From contig JACVRM010000099.1 in assembly GCA_014534415.1 (NCBI GenBank), forward strand, positions 1 to 7,954: a stretch of DNA of 7,954 bases. Direction: 5' to 3'. The notes under the pieces are model-generated. The model saw only the letters and a program-made list of their open reading frames with translations, made no database searches and was not told the origin of the DNA. The translations under genes and the position numbers were made by a program. Within the stretch, counting starts at the first letter, position 1. The number at the start of each line of letters is the position of its first letter. Below are positions 1 to 6,147 of this stretch, piece by piece. Source of the DNA: Thermoleophilia bacterium. GTDB lineage: Bacteria; Actinomycetota; Thermoleophilia; Gaiellales; Gaiellaceae.

Positions 1-360
1 ACCTACGAGCACGACGAGCCGCGGCAGCGCGAGCACGAGCGCTGCGGGACGCACCTCGTCGGGCCGCTGCTGACGTCGGTCGCGCTCGCGAATGCCGTCG
101 TGGCGAAGCTTCCCGCTGCCCTGCGGCCCACCGGCCGCGCCGGCGCGACGCTGGGCGCGGTGGCGGTCTCGATGGAGCTGTTCGGCTGGATGGTTCGCCA
201 CCCGGAGAATCCGATCGCGAAGGCGCTCGCGCGGCCGGGCCGCGAATTTCAGCGCCGTTTTGCCACGGCAGAACCGACGCCCCAGCAACTCGAGGTCGCC
301 GAGGTCGCTCTGGCCGCCTGCCTGGAACGCGAGAACGATGCAAACGCGCGAGCGGACTAG
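1..360 (+). CDS. DUF1385 (YqhQ-like) membrane protein, 3' part only
   Basis: The reading frame is open from the first base, so the 5' end lies outside the window; 119 residues are visible. Near its left edge is an HERCGT motif (nt 34-51). This resembles the conserved H-x-x-CGT of DUF1385 proteins, which follows their AYE segment; here TYEHDE precedes it. A hydrophobic stretch follows, then a second apolar region around the VSMELFGWMVRH segment. The tail has the pattern of a LAxPGxxxQRxxTxEPTxxQLEVAxxAL ending, which I recognise from DUF1385. The family consists of uncharacterised integral membrane proteins common in Firmicutes and Actinobacteria; no reaction is established. The copy looks divergent, since the segment between the HxxCGT motif and the second helix is compact. 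Its stop lies 23 bp inside the next gene, suggesting cotranscription and translational coupling with the NAD salvage genes. Family assignment is by motif recall only. Confidence 0.65.
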   Translation, partial: TYEHDEPRQREHERCGTHLVGPLLTSVALANAVVAKLPAALRPTGRAGATLGAVAVSMELFGWMVRHPENPIAKALARPGREFQRRFATAEPTPQQLEVAEVALAACLERENDANARAD

Positions 361-1423
361 GGACAGGCTCCCGCCTGAGATCTTCGATCTCCCGGTCGAG
401 AAGATGCGGGAGGGCTACTACACCGACGCGTACTTCAACCACACACGCGCGGCCCTGCTCGCCGACGGCCGCCATCCCCGCGTGGTGATGCAGGTCTTCC
501 AGAAGAAGCGCGCGGTGCTCGGCGGCGCCGACGAGGCGATCGCGATCCTCAAGCTCTGCTCGGAGGACTGGGACGAGCTGACGGTGCACGCGCTGCACGA
601 CGGCGAGCGCGTCGACCCGTGGGAGACGGTGCTGACGATCGAGGGCGACTACACGCTCTTCGCGCACCTCGAGACGCCGTACCTCGGCACGCTCGCCCGT
701 CGCACGCTGATCGCCACGAACGTGACGCGCGTGCTTGGCGCGGCCAACGGCAAGCCGATCATCTTCATGCCGGCGCGGCACGACCATCACCGCGTCCAGA
801 CGGGCGACGGCTACGCGGCCTACGTCGCGGGTGCGCTCGTCGGCGCGCCGATCGGGATGACCACCGACGCGCAGGCCTCCTGGTGGGGCGGCCGGGGGAT
901 CGGCACCGTCCCGCACTCCCTCATCGCAGCCTACGGAGGCAACACGGTGCTCGCCGCCACGAAGTTCGCCGAGTGGGCGCCGGACGACTTCAACATCGTC
1001 GTGCTCGTCGATTTCGAGAACGACTCCATGCGCACCGCGCTCGAGGTAGCGCGCGCGCTCGGGCCGCGCCTGTGGGGCGTGCGGCTCGACACCTCCGCGA
1101 ACCTCGTCGACCGCTCGCTCTGGGACGAGCTCGGCGATTTCGACCCGCGCGGGGTCAATGACCGGCTCGTCTGGAAGGTGCGCGAGGCGCTCGACGCGGA
1201 CGGCTTCGAGCGCGTGCGCATCGTGGCTTCCGGCGGCTTCACCGTCGAGAAGATCCGCCGCTTCGAGGAGCGCGGCGTGCCGGTCGACTCGTACGGCGTG
1301 GGCTCGTCGCTCATCCGCGGTGAGAACGACTTCACCGCGGACGTCGTGATGGCCGACGGCCGCCCGTCGGCGAAGGTCGGACGACGCTTCCGTCCCAACG
1401 AGCGCTTGGAGCTCGTCACGTGA
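338..1423 (+). CDS. pncB: nicotinate phosphoribosyltransferase (short type)
   Basis: Catalyses the first committed step of Preiss-Handler NAD salvage in the cytoplasm: nicotinate plus PRPP (with ATP) to nicotinate mononucleotide. From the ATG at 338 the protein is 361 residues, close to the compact archaeal/bacterial form rather than the E. coli form of about 400. Family signatures include the N-terminal GYYTDAYFN (residues 26-34), RHDHHRVQTGDGYAAY (147-162), a STDAQ/WWGGRG-like segment (176-188), VDFEND (224-229), RLDTS (249-253), and the barrel phosphate-binding end ASGGF (297-301) plus SYGVGSSLI (318-326). An in-frame ATG at 92 exists, but its extra residues are only the shifted frame of the upstream gene, so 338 is preferred. 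It overlaps the DUF1385 gene by 23 bp and the next gene by 4 bp. A role in NAD salvage is supported by the nicotinamidase-like neighbour, which would supply nicotinate. Confidence 0.92.
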   Translation: MQTRERTRDRLPPEIFDLPVEKMREGYYTDAYFNHTRAALLADGRHPRVVMQVFQKKRAVLGGADEAIAILKLCSEDWDELTVHALHDGERVDPWETVLTIEGDYTLFAHLETPYLGTLARRTLIATNVTRVLGAANGKPIIFMPARHDHHRVQTGDGYAAYVAGALVGAPIGMTTDAQASWWGGRGIGTVPHSLIAAYGGNTVLAATKFAEWAPDDFNIVVLVDFENDSMRTALEVARALGPRLWGVRLDTSANLVDRSLWDELGDFDPRGVNDRLVWKVREALDADGFERVRIVASGGFTVEKIRRFEERGVPVDSYGVGSSLIRGENDFTADVVMADGRPSAKVGRRFRPNERLELVT

Positions 1424-2457
1424 CGCTTCCGCTGCCGCCGCACTACGACCCCGCGCGCGTCGGCGAACTCTGGCGCGTCGCGTACGAGGAGCGGGCCGCC
1501 GAAGCGTCTCGCTGGGCGGCCGAGCACTCTGTGCGGGCGGCCGCCGATGACCCGGTGCGCGTCTGCCTCGTGTGCGTCGACGTGCAGAACACGTTCTGCA
1601 TGCCGGAGTTCGAGCTGTTCGTGGGGGGCCGCTCGGGCACCGGGGCGATCGACGACAACCGGCGCCTCTGCGAGTTCCTCTACCGGCACCTCGACGTGAT
1701 CACCGAGGTGGTGCCGACGCTCGACACGCACGTGACCATGCAGATCTTCCACGCCGTCTGGCTCGTCGACGAGGACGGCAACCACCCGCCCGCGTACACG
1801 CTGGTCACCGTGCCCGACGTGATGTCCGGGCGCTGGCGCGCGAACCCGGCCGTGGCCCGCGCACTCGGCTTCGACGAGTCGTATCTCCAGCGCTTCCTCG
1901 TCCACTACGTGAGCCGCCTCGCTCGCGGCGGCAAGTACGCGCTGACCGTCTGGCCCTACCACGCGATGCTCGGCGGGATCGGGCACGCGCTCGTCCCATC
2001 CGTCGAGGAGGCCGTCTTCTTTCACTCGCTCGCGCGCCACTCACAGCCGGACTTCCGGGTGAAGGGCAACCGGCCGCTGACGGAGCACTATTCCGTGCTC
2101 GGCCCCGAGGTCGCCGACGACCACGAGGGCCAGCGCGTCGGTGAGAAGAACCAGCTGCTGATCGACAAGCTACTCGAGTTCGACGCAGTCCTGATCGCCG
2201 GCCAGGCGAAGAGCCACTGCGTCGCGTGGACGATCGACGACCTGCTCACCGGCATCGGCGCGGCCGGCGGTCGGATGGCCGAGAGGGTCTACCTGCTCGA
2301 GGACTGCACGTCTCCGGTCGTCGTCCCGGGCGTCATCGACTACACGGACGAGGCGGAGGCCGCGTTCCGTCGCTTCGCCGACGCGGGCATGCATGTCGTG
2401 CGCTCGACCGACCCGATCGAGCGCTGGCTCGAGCCGCTCGCCGCCGCGTCGGTCTAG
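1420..2457 (+). CDS. long nicotinamidase-like cysteine hydrolase (isochorismatase fold)
   Basis: Probably deamidates nicotinamide to nicotinate and ammonia, feeding the phosphoribosyltransferase just upstream. The isochorismatase-family Asp-Lys-Cys triad is visible as D54 (CVDVQNTF), K172 (GGKYAL) and C267 (AKSHCV). A metal-site-like LDTH (D102, H104) with H111 follows the first strand, as in PncA-type nicotinamidases. The GTG start at 1420 forms a GTGA overlap with the pncB stop, and a GGAG ribosome site lies at 1408-1411, 8 nt upstream. At 345 residues it is far longer than ordinary PncA (about 190-210). The extra length is an N-terminal extension of about 45 residues and a long insertion between the metal site and the lysine and again before the cysteine (about 112-260). 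Hydrolase class is clear; nicotinamide as substrate is inferred from the neighbour and the metal-site residues. Another amide cannot be excluded. Confidence 0.85.
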   Translation: MTLPLPPHYDPARVGELWRVAYEERAAEASRWAAEHSVRAAADDPVRVCLVCVDVQNTFCMPEFELFVGGRSGTGAIDDNRRLCEFLYRHLDVITEVVPTLDTHVTMQIFHAVWLVDEDGNHPPAYTLVTVPDVMSGRWRANPAVARALGFDESYLQRFLVHYVSRLARGGKYALTVWPYHAMLGGIGHALVPSVEEAVFFHSLARHSQPDFRVKGNRPLTEHYSVLGPEVADDHEGQRVGEKNQLLIDKLLEFDAVLIAGQAKSHCVAWTIDDLLTGIGAAGGRMAERVYLLEDCTSPVVVPGVIDYTDEAEAAFRRFADAGMHVVRSTDPIERWLEPLAAASV

Positions 2458-2508
2458 GCGCCGCGCGTTCGGCTACAGGCAGCGCTCAGCCCTGCCGATA
2501 GAGGCTTC

Positions 2509-4023
2509 GTGCCCGACTTCGGAGGCCTCTTCAAGGACACGCCCGAGTTTCTGCTCACGTGGCTGCCGCTCATCTTCTTCGGGCTGATCGTCTACCTGCT
2601 CTGGCGGACGCTGCAGCTGATGCCGCGCATCAAGCCGAGCTCCATCGAGCCGAACTCGGCGACGTCGGTGACGTGGAACGACGTGGCCGGCGTCAACGAG
2701 GCGAAGGAGGAGCTCCAGGAGGTCGTCGACTTCATCCGCCACCCGAAACGGTTCGAGCGCCTCGGGGCCCGCGTTCCGAAGGGCATCCTGCTCTACGGGC
2801 CGCCGGGCACGGGCAAGACGCTGCTCGCGAAGGCCGTCGCCAGCGAGTCGGGCGCCGCCTTCTACTCGCAGAGCGCGTCCGCCTTCGTGGAGATGTTCGC
2901 CGGCCTCGGCGCGTCGCGCATCCGGCGGCTGTTCGCCGAGGCGCGGAAGAGCGCGCCGGCGATCGTCTTCATCGACGAGCTCGACGCGGTCGGCGCCGCT
3001 CGAACGGGACACGGATTCAACCGCGAGCAGGATCAGACGCTCAACCAGCTGCTCGTCGAGCTCGACGGGTTCTCGGACCGCGACCAGGTCGTCGTGATGG
3101 GCGCGTCCAACCGGCTCCAGGATCTCGACCCGGCGCTCCTGCGGCCGGGGCGATTCGACCGGCAGGTGCACGTCTCGCCGCCGGACGTCGCCGGGCGCGA
3201 GCAGATCCTCGGCGTGCACACGCGCGGCAAGCCGCTGGCCGCGGACGTCGATCTCACCTGGGTCGCGCGCCAGACGGCCGGCCTGACCGGCGCCGACCTC
3301 GCCAACATCGCCAACGAGGCCGCGATCTTCGCCGGCCGCAGCGAGCGCCAGTACATCACGACGGCGGACTTCGACGCCGCGATCGAGCGCGTCGTGACGG
3401 GACTCCAGCAGCGGCGCCACGTCAGTGAGAAGGAGAAGCGCATCCTGGCGTACCACGAGGCCGGCCACGCGGTCATGTCGTATCTGATGGGCGACGTGAT
3501 GCCGGTGCACAAGGCGACCATCGTCTCTCGTGGCCAGGCGCTCGGCTACACGCTCAACCTGCCCGGCGAGGATCGCTACCTCCATACGAAGGAGGAGCTC
3601 GTCGACATGATGAAGGTCTTCCTCGCCGGCCGGGCCGCTGAGTTCGTGGTGTTCGGCCGTGTCACGAACGGTGCGGCGAACGACCTGGAGCGCGTGACCA
3701 CGCTTGCCCGCTCGATGGTCTTCGAGTACGGCATGTCCGAGGGTGCGGCGTCGCGCACGATGCGTGCCGACAACTACGCGCTCTCGGAGGAGTCGAAGAA
3801 GCTTCGCGACCTCGAGCAGGCCCGGCTCACCGACGAGGCGTATCGCGAGGCGGTACGGCTTCTCCAGAAGCACCGTGCCACGCTCGACCGTGTCGCACAC
3901 GCGCTCCTCGAGAAGGAGACGCTCGTCCGCGAGGAGCTCGAGGCGCTCCTCGGGGAGGTCGGTCAGGAGTCGCACGCCGCCGAGACGGTCGGCACGCCGC
4001 GCGCCCTGCCGCTCGCCGACTGA
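2509..4023 (+). CDS. ftsH: compact FtsH-type membrane AAA zinc metalloprotease
   Basis: Membrane-anchored ATP-dependent protease that unfolds and degrades membrane and cytoplasmic proteins as a hexamer. Visible elements: one hydrophobic helix (about 14-33), a short linker, then the AAA domain starting at WNDVAGVNEAKEEL. Walker A is GPPGTGKT (97-104), Walker B IVFIDELDAVG (152-162), and the second region of homology DPALLRPGRFDR (207-218) carries arginine fingers R212 and R215. The zinc protease motif is HEAGH (316-320) with probable third ligand D392 in GAAND. All catalytic residues are present. At 504 residues it lacks the second N-terminal helix and extracytoplasmic domain of usual FtsH (about 610-650). 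The pore segment reads MFAGLGAS rather than the usual MFVGVGAS. GTG 2509 is the first possible start after the in-frame stop at 2455, so no hidden N-terminus exists; a GAGG lies at 2501-2504. It is likely an accessory paralogue, because actinobacteria usually also carry a full-length ftsH. Confidence 0.9.
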   Translation: MPDFGGLFKDTPEFLLTWLPLIFFGLIVYLLWRTLQLMPRIKPSSIEPNSATSVTWNDVAGVNEAKEELQEVVDFIRHPKRFERLGARVPKGILLYGPPGTGKTLLAKAVASESGAAFYSQSASAFVEMFAGLGASRIRRLFAEARKSAPAIVFIDELDAVGAARTGHGFNREQDQTLNQLLVELDGFSDRDQVVVMGASNRLQDLDPALLRPGRFDRQVHVSPPDVAGREQILGVHTRGKPLAADVDLTWVARQTAGLTGADLANIANEAAIFAGRSERQYITTADFDAAIERVVTGLQQRRHVSEKEKRILAYHEAGHAVMSYLMGDVMPVHKATIVSRGQALGYTLNLPGEDRYLHTKEELVDMMKVFLAGRAAEFVVFGRVTNGAANDLERVTTLARSMVFEYGMSEGAASRTMRADNYALSEESKKLRDLEQARLTDEAYREAVRLLQKHRATLDRVAHALLEKETLVREELEALLGEVGQESHAAETVGTPRALPLAD

Positions 4024-4031
4024 TTCGCCGC

Positions 4032-4037
4032 TAGCAT
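4032..4037 (+). promoter_or_regulatory. -10 element of a probable leaderless promoter for the epimerase
   Basis: TAGCAT fits the actinobacterial TANNNT -10 consensus and ends 7 nt before the GTG at 4045. That places the transcription start at or next to the start codon. No Shine-Dalgarno sequence precedes this GTG, which agrees with a leaderless message. A convincing -35 was not found inside the end of the FtsH gene. Confidence 0.55.
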
Positions 4038-4044
4038 CGAAGCC

Positions 4045-4449
4045 GTGGGCGCGCGCGCGATCCACCACCTCGGTGTCGCCGTCGACGACCTCGATGCGGC
4101 CGTCGACACCTACGCACGGCTCTTCGGCGCCGCGGTCGAGCATCGCGCGACGGTGCCCGACCAGGGCGTCGAGGCCGCCTCGCTGCGCCTCGGCGACGGC
4201 CGCGTCGAGCTGCTCGCGTCGCTCGGCGACGACACGCCGGTCGGCCGGTTTCTCGCCAAGCGCGGGCCGGGCATGCACCACATCGCCTACGAGGTTCGCG
4301 ACCTGAGCCGGGAGCTCGCCCACCTCGCCGACCAGGGTGCCGAGCTCATCGACGAGCAACCACGGCCCGGCCTCTTCGGGCTTCAGGTCGCGTTCGTCCA
4401 CCCCGACGCCGCCCACGGCGTCCTCTCGGAGCTCGTCGCCCATGCCTGA
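4045..4449 (+). CDS. mce: methylmalonyl-CoA epimerase (VOC fold)
   Basis: Interconverts (R)- and (S)-methylmalonyl-CoA, linking propionyl-CoA carboxylation to methylmalonyl-CoA mutase in the cytoplasm. The 134-residue protein matches the usual family length and is a two-module vicinal-oxygen-chelate protein. Family landmarks: HHLGVAVDDLDAAV (7-20) with metal-ligand His8, VPDQGVEAA (37-45), VELL (54-57), the KRGPGMHHIAYEV block (72-84) with a conserved His at 78/79, LIDEQPRPG (101-109), VAFVHP (115-120) and a terminal SELV with Glu129. These match the expected metal ligands and general base positions. The GTG start has no ribosome site but sits just after a TAGCAT -10, suggesting leaderless initiation. 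Mutase genes are not in the window, so the pathway assignment rests on the family. It overlaps the next gene by 8 bp. Confidence 0.9.
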   Translation: MGARAIHHLGVAVDDLDAAVDTYARLFGAAVEHRATVPDQGVEAASLRLGDGRVELLASLGDDTPVGRFLAKRGPGMHHIAYEVRDLSRELAHLADQGAELIDEQPRPGLFGLQVAFVHPDAAHGVLSELVAHA

Positions 4450-4693
4450 ACGCGTCCGGGTCGAGATCGGCTTCGATGGCGGGCAGGGCATTGCCGCCCT
4501 CGTCTCGCTGGAGCAGGCGGAGGAGCTCGAGCAGGCGCTCGCGGCGGGCTCGGACGCCGTCATCAAGCTCGACGCGGAAGACGGCCACTACACGGTCGCG
4601 CTGCGCCGCGTCGTGTTCGTCAGGCGCTTTGCGCGAGAGAGCCGGGTCGGCTTCGGCGGCGTCGAGCCGCCGGGCGCCACGCGCGTCGCCTAG
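4442..4693 (+). CDS. DUF3107-like small protein
   Basis: An 83-residue protein whose ATG at 4442 lies inside the end of the epimerase gene (8-bp overlap). A GGAG at 4428-4431 sits 10 nt upstream, so translation is probably coupled. The order of elements matches the actinobacterial DUF3107 family (mycobacterial TB9.4 type): an initial VRVEIGF strand, a helix around residues 23-35 (LEQAEELEQALAA), a strand pair with DAEDGHYTVALRRVVFV (44-60), and the diagnostic RVGFG (68-72) followed by a variable tail. No enzymatic residues or membrane segments are seen, and the family's function is unknown. The assignment is from recalled similarity. Start sites further upstream in this frame (for example 4337) would only read the epimerase gene out of frame. 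Confidence 0.7.
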   Translation: MPERVRVEIGFDGGQGIAALVSLEQAEELEQALAAGSDAVIKLDAEDGHYTVALRRVVFVRRFARESRVGFGGVEPPGATRVA

Positions 4694-4711
4694 CCGGGCC
4701 GGCGCCGCCGC

Positions 4712-5650
4712 GTGCCTCTCGAGGTGGGCATCGTCGGGCTTCCGAACGCCGGGAAGACGACCATCTTCAACGCGCTGACGCGCGCGGGCGCCGAGATCAC
4801 CGCCTACGCGACCGTCGCGGAGAAGCCGAACGTCGGCATGGCGCCGATCGCGGACGAGCGGCTGGAGCAGGTCGCCGCAGTCGTACCGTCGCGCGAGGTC
4901 ACGCCGGCCGCGCTGCGTGTCGTCGACGTGCCGGGCACCGGCGCCGCTCTGCTCGGCAACCTCCGCCAGGTGGACGCGCTGCTCGCCGTGCTCGACGGCT
5001 TCTCGCCGGACGCGTCGCCGGACGCCGATCTCGAGACGCTCGACTTGGAGCTGCTCGTCGCCGACCGCGACCACGTCGAGCGCCGCCTCGAGCGCGTCAG
5101 GACACAGGCGAAGTCCGGCGATGCGCAATTGCGACAGGAGGTCGCCGAGCTCGAGCGGCTGCTCGCCCACGTGGACGCCGGCGGTCGCCTCGCCGACTAC
5201 GCGGCCGCGCTGCCGACGGAGCTGGCGCCGCTGACGACGAAGCCGCTCATCCCGCTCGTCAACGGCCCGGACGGGATCGACGGCAAGCTGGAGGCGGAGC
5301 TCGCCGAGCTGCCCGACGAGGAGGCGGCCGCCTTCCGCGAGGGGCCTTCGGCGCTGAACGAGGTGGTCACGCGGCTGTTCCAGGCGCTGGACGTGATCAG
5401 CTTCTTCACGACGGGCGAGAAGGAGACGCGCGGCTGGACGCTACGGCGTGGGCAGACGGCACTCGAGGCAGCCGAGGCGATCCATTCGGACATCGCCCGC
5501 GGGTTCATTCGCTGCGAGGTGATCCGCTGGAACGACCTGGTCGCGTGCGGCTCGCACGCCGAGGCCGCTCGCCGCGGGCTCCAGCGCCTCGAAGGCAAGG
5601 CGTACGCCGTCGAGGACGGCGACGTCCTGAACGTCCGCTTCAACGTCTGA
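4712..5650 (+). CDS. divergent YchF-family (DUF933/TGS) GTPase
   Basis: OBG-class P-loop NTPase resembling YchF/OLA1, 312 residues against about 363 for YchF. G1 is GLPNAGKT (9-16). The YchF-like EKPNVG sits at 37-42, and G3 is DVPG (72-75). A helical insertion with DLELLVADRDHVERRLERV (111-129) corresponds to the YchF coiled-coil region. The C-terminal TGS/DUF933 domain is complete, from about FFTTGEKETRGWT (231-243) through KGFIR-like RGFIRCEVI (263-271) to DGDVLNVRFNV (302-312). Two departures stand out: the segment after DVPG lacks the KGASKGEGLGNQF-type switch II loop, and the G4 position reads NGPDG (184-188) instead of the YchF NxxE form. Start is GTG 4712, 18 bp after the DUF3107 stop, with no clear ribosome site. 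Most likely a paralogue beside a canonical ychF elsewhere. Nucleotide preference and function are unknown; ribosome association is only a family-based guess. Confidence 0.85.
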   Translation: MPLEVGIVGLPNAGKTTIFNALTRAGAEITAYATVAEKPNVGMAPIADERLEQVAAVVPSREVTPAALRVVDVPGTGAALLGNLRQVDALLAVLDGFSPDASPDADLETLDLELLVADRDHVERRLERVRTQAKSGDAQLRQEVAELERLLAHVDAGGRLADYAAALPTELAPLTTKPLIPLVNGPDGIDGKLEAELAELPDEEAAAFREGPSALNEVVTRLFQALDVISFFTTGEKETRGWTLRRGQTALEAAEAIHSDIARGFIRCEVIRWNDLVACGSHAEAARRGLQRLEGKAYAVEDGDVLNVRFNV

Positions 5651-5656
5651 GAGGCT

Positions 5657-6082
5657 CTAGCAGCAGGCGTGCGCCTCCGCGCCGCTGCAGCACGTGGCCG
5701 CTCGCTCCTCGTCCATCGCCTCCTCGACGTCCTCGAGCAGGGTGTAGATCTCCCACGGGTGGCCGGCGGGGTCGTGCACCCAGACCTTGTCCTGCCGCGC
5801 GTAGCAGCAGGTCGTGTCGCGCTCGTCGAGCGTCACGAGGCCGCTCTCCGCAAGCCGTAGCGAGGCACTCTCGACCTCGGCGGTCGAAGCGACGCGGACG
5901 CCGAGGTGGCTGAGCCCGGGCGAGCCGGACGCGTTCAGCGCAAGCGCGACCGGCGGGTCGGCAAGCTCGAACTTGGCGTAGCCGGGCTTCCGCTTCGCCG
6001 GCTCCATCCCGAAGAGCCGGGAGTAGAAGGCCACGCTACGGTCGAGGTCGGGGACGTTGAGCGAGAGGTGGAACGTGTTCAC
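5657..6082 (-). CDS. arsI: ArsI/CadI-like C-As lyase (VOC dioxygenase)
   Basis: Likely an Fe(II)-dependent dioxygenase that cleaves the carbon-arsenic bond of trivalent organoarsenicals such as methylarsenite, releasing arsenite. The GTG start at 6082 is chosen because an AGGAGG lies 6 nt upstream (+ strand 6089-6094). An in-frame ATG at 6145 would add 21 residues with no family resemblance and would run through the promoter. The 141-residue protein has the three ArsI metal-ligand positions H5 (TFHLSLNV), H59 (LSHLGV) and E111 (HPWEIY), and the arsenic-binding vicinal pair C92-C93 in the TTCCYA motif. FGMEPAKRKPGYAKFE (24-39) and QDKVWVHDP (97-105) are also family hallmarks. The tail adds two further CC pairs (C131-C132, C140-C141). 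It diverges from arsR and ends 6 bp from the YchF-like gene. Cadmium-induced CadI proteins are close relatives, so the true inducer could differ. Confidence 0.85.
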   Translation of the reverse strand: MNTFHLSLNVPDLDRSVAFYSRLFGMEPAKRKPGYAKFELADPPVALALNASGSPGLSHLGVRVASTAEVESASLRLAESGLVTLDERDTTCCYARQDKVWVHDPAGHPWEIYTLLEDVEEAMDEERAATCCSGAEAHACC

Positions 6083-6088
6083 GGGCGG

Positions 6089-6094
6089 CCTCCT
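6089..6094 (-). promoter_or_regulatory. perfect Shine-Dalgarno AGGAGG for arsI
   Basis: Read on the minus strand this is AGGAGG, 6 nt before the GTG at 6082. It is the strongest ribosome site in the window and decides the arsI start codon against the upstream ATG at 6145. Confidence 0.85.
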
Positions 6095-6116
6095 GTATCG
6101 ACAGTCTTCGATCAAG

Positions 6117-6145
6117 AAGCTAGCTGATACATTGAAATACGTCAA
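6117..6145 (-). promoter_or_regulatory. arsI promoter
   Basis: On the minus strand, TTGACG (6145-6140) and TAGCTT (6122-6117) are separated by exactly 17 bp, close to the sigma-70-type consensus in an otherwise very GC-rich genome. Transcription should begin near 6110, leaving a leader of roughly 28 nt that contains the AGGAGG site. The -35 lies within the inverted repeat at 6130-6147, so a bound repressor would block it. The -10 partly overlaps a short AGCTAGCT palindrome (6118-6125). Confidence 0.7.
6125..6133 (+). promoter_or_regulatory. extended -10 of a probable arsR promoter
   Basis: TGA-TACATT matches the extended -10 pattern TGN-TANNNT, ending 11 nt before the arsR ATG. No Shine-Dalgarno lies before that ATG, so the message would have an extremely short or absent leader. 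The -35 region (around 6105-6112) is weak. The element overlaps the left arm of the inverted repeat, consistent with autorepression. Confidence 0.5.
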
Positions 6146-6147
6146 TG
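6130..6147. promoter_or_regulatory. candidate ArsR operator, CATTGA-N6-TCAATG
   Basis: Two 6-bp arms (6130-6135 and 6142-6147) are exact reverse complements separated by 6 bp. The right arm includes the arsR ATG. AT-rich inverted repeats of this general form with TTGA/TCAA cores are typical sites of ArsR/SmtB dimers. It overlaps both divergent promoters. The identity of the bound protein is inferred from the adjacent arsR gene. Confidence 0.65.

Noticed and set aside
92..337. N-terminal extension of the nicotinate phosphoribosyltransferase from an ATG at 92
   Set aside because: The extra 82 residues are Arg/Pro/Ser-rich out-of-frame reading of the DUF1385 gene, and family similarity begins just after the ATG at 338.
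931..2040. A 369-codon minus-strand frame opposite pncB and the hydrolase
   Set aside because: Antisense shadow of two well-supported plus-strand enzymes; no family motif, and skewed composition.
2473..4566. A 697-codon open frame on the minus strand opposite the FtsH and epimerase genes
   Set aside because: Composition is Asp/Glu/Arg/Val-rich low-complexity text typical of the antisense of GC-biased genes, with no recognisable domain. The plus-strand genes have full motifs across the same bases.
5665..5676. AGGCG-TG-CGCCT hairpin near the convergent YchF-like/arsI ends as a terminator
   Set aside because: The stem is 5 bp with a 2-nt loop, lies inside the arsI coding end, and has no T-tract on either strand.
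6118..6125. AGCTAGCT palindrome as a second operator
   Set aside because: Only 8 bp, it overlaps the arsI -10, and it does not resemble the CATTGA/TCAATG arms; chance occurrence is likely.
6083..6145. Longer ArsI-like protein starting at the ATG at 6145
   Set aside because: It would translate the promoter and leader; the GTG at 6082 has a perfect AGGAGG and starts at the family's normal N-terminus with metal ligand H5.
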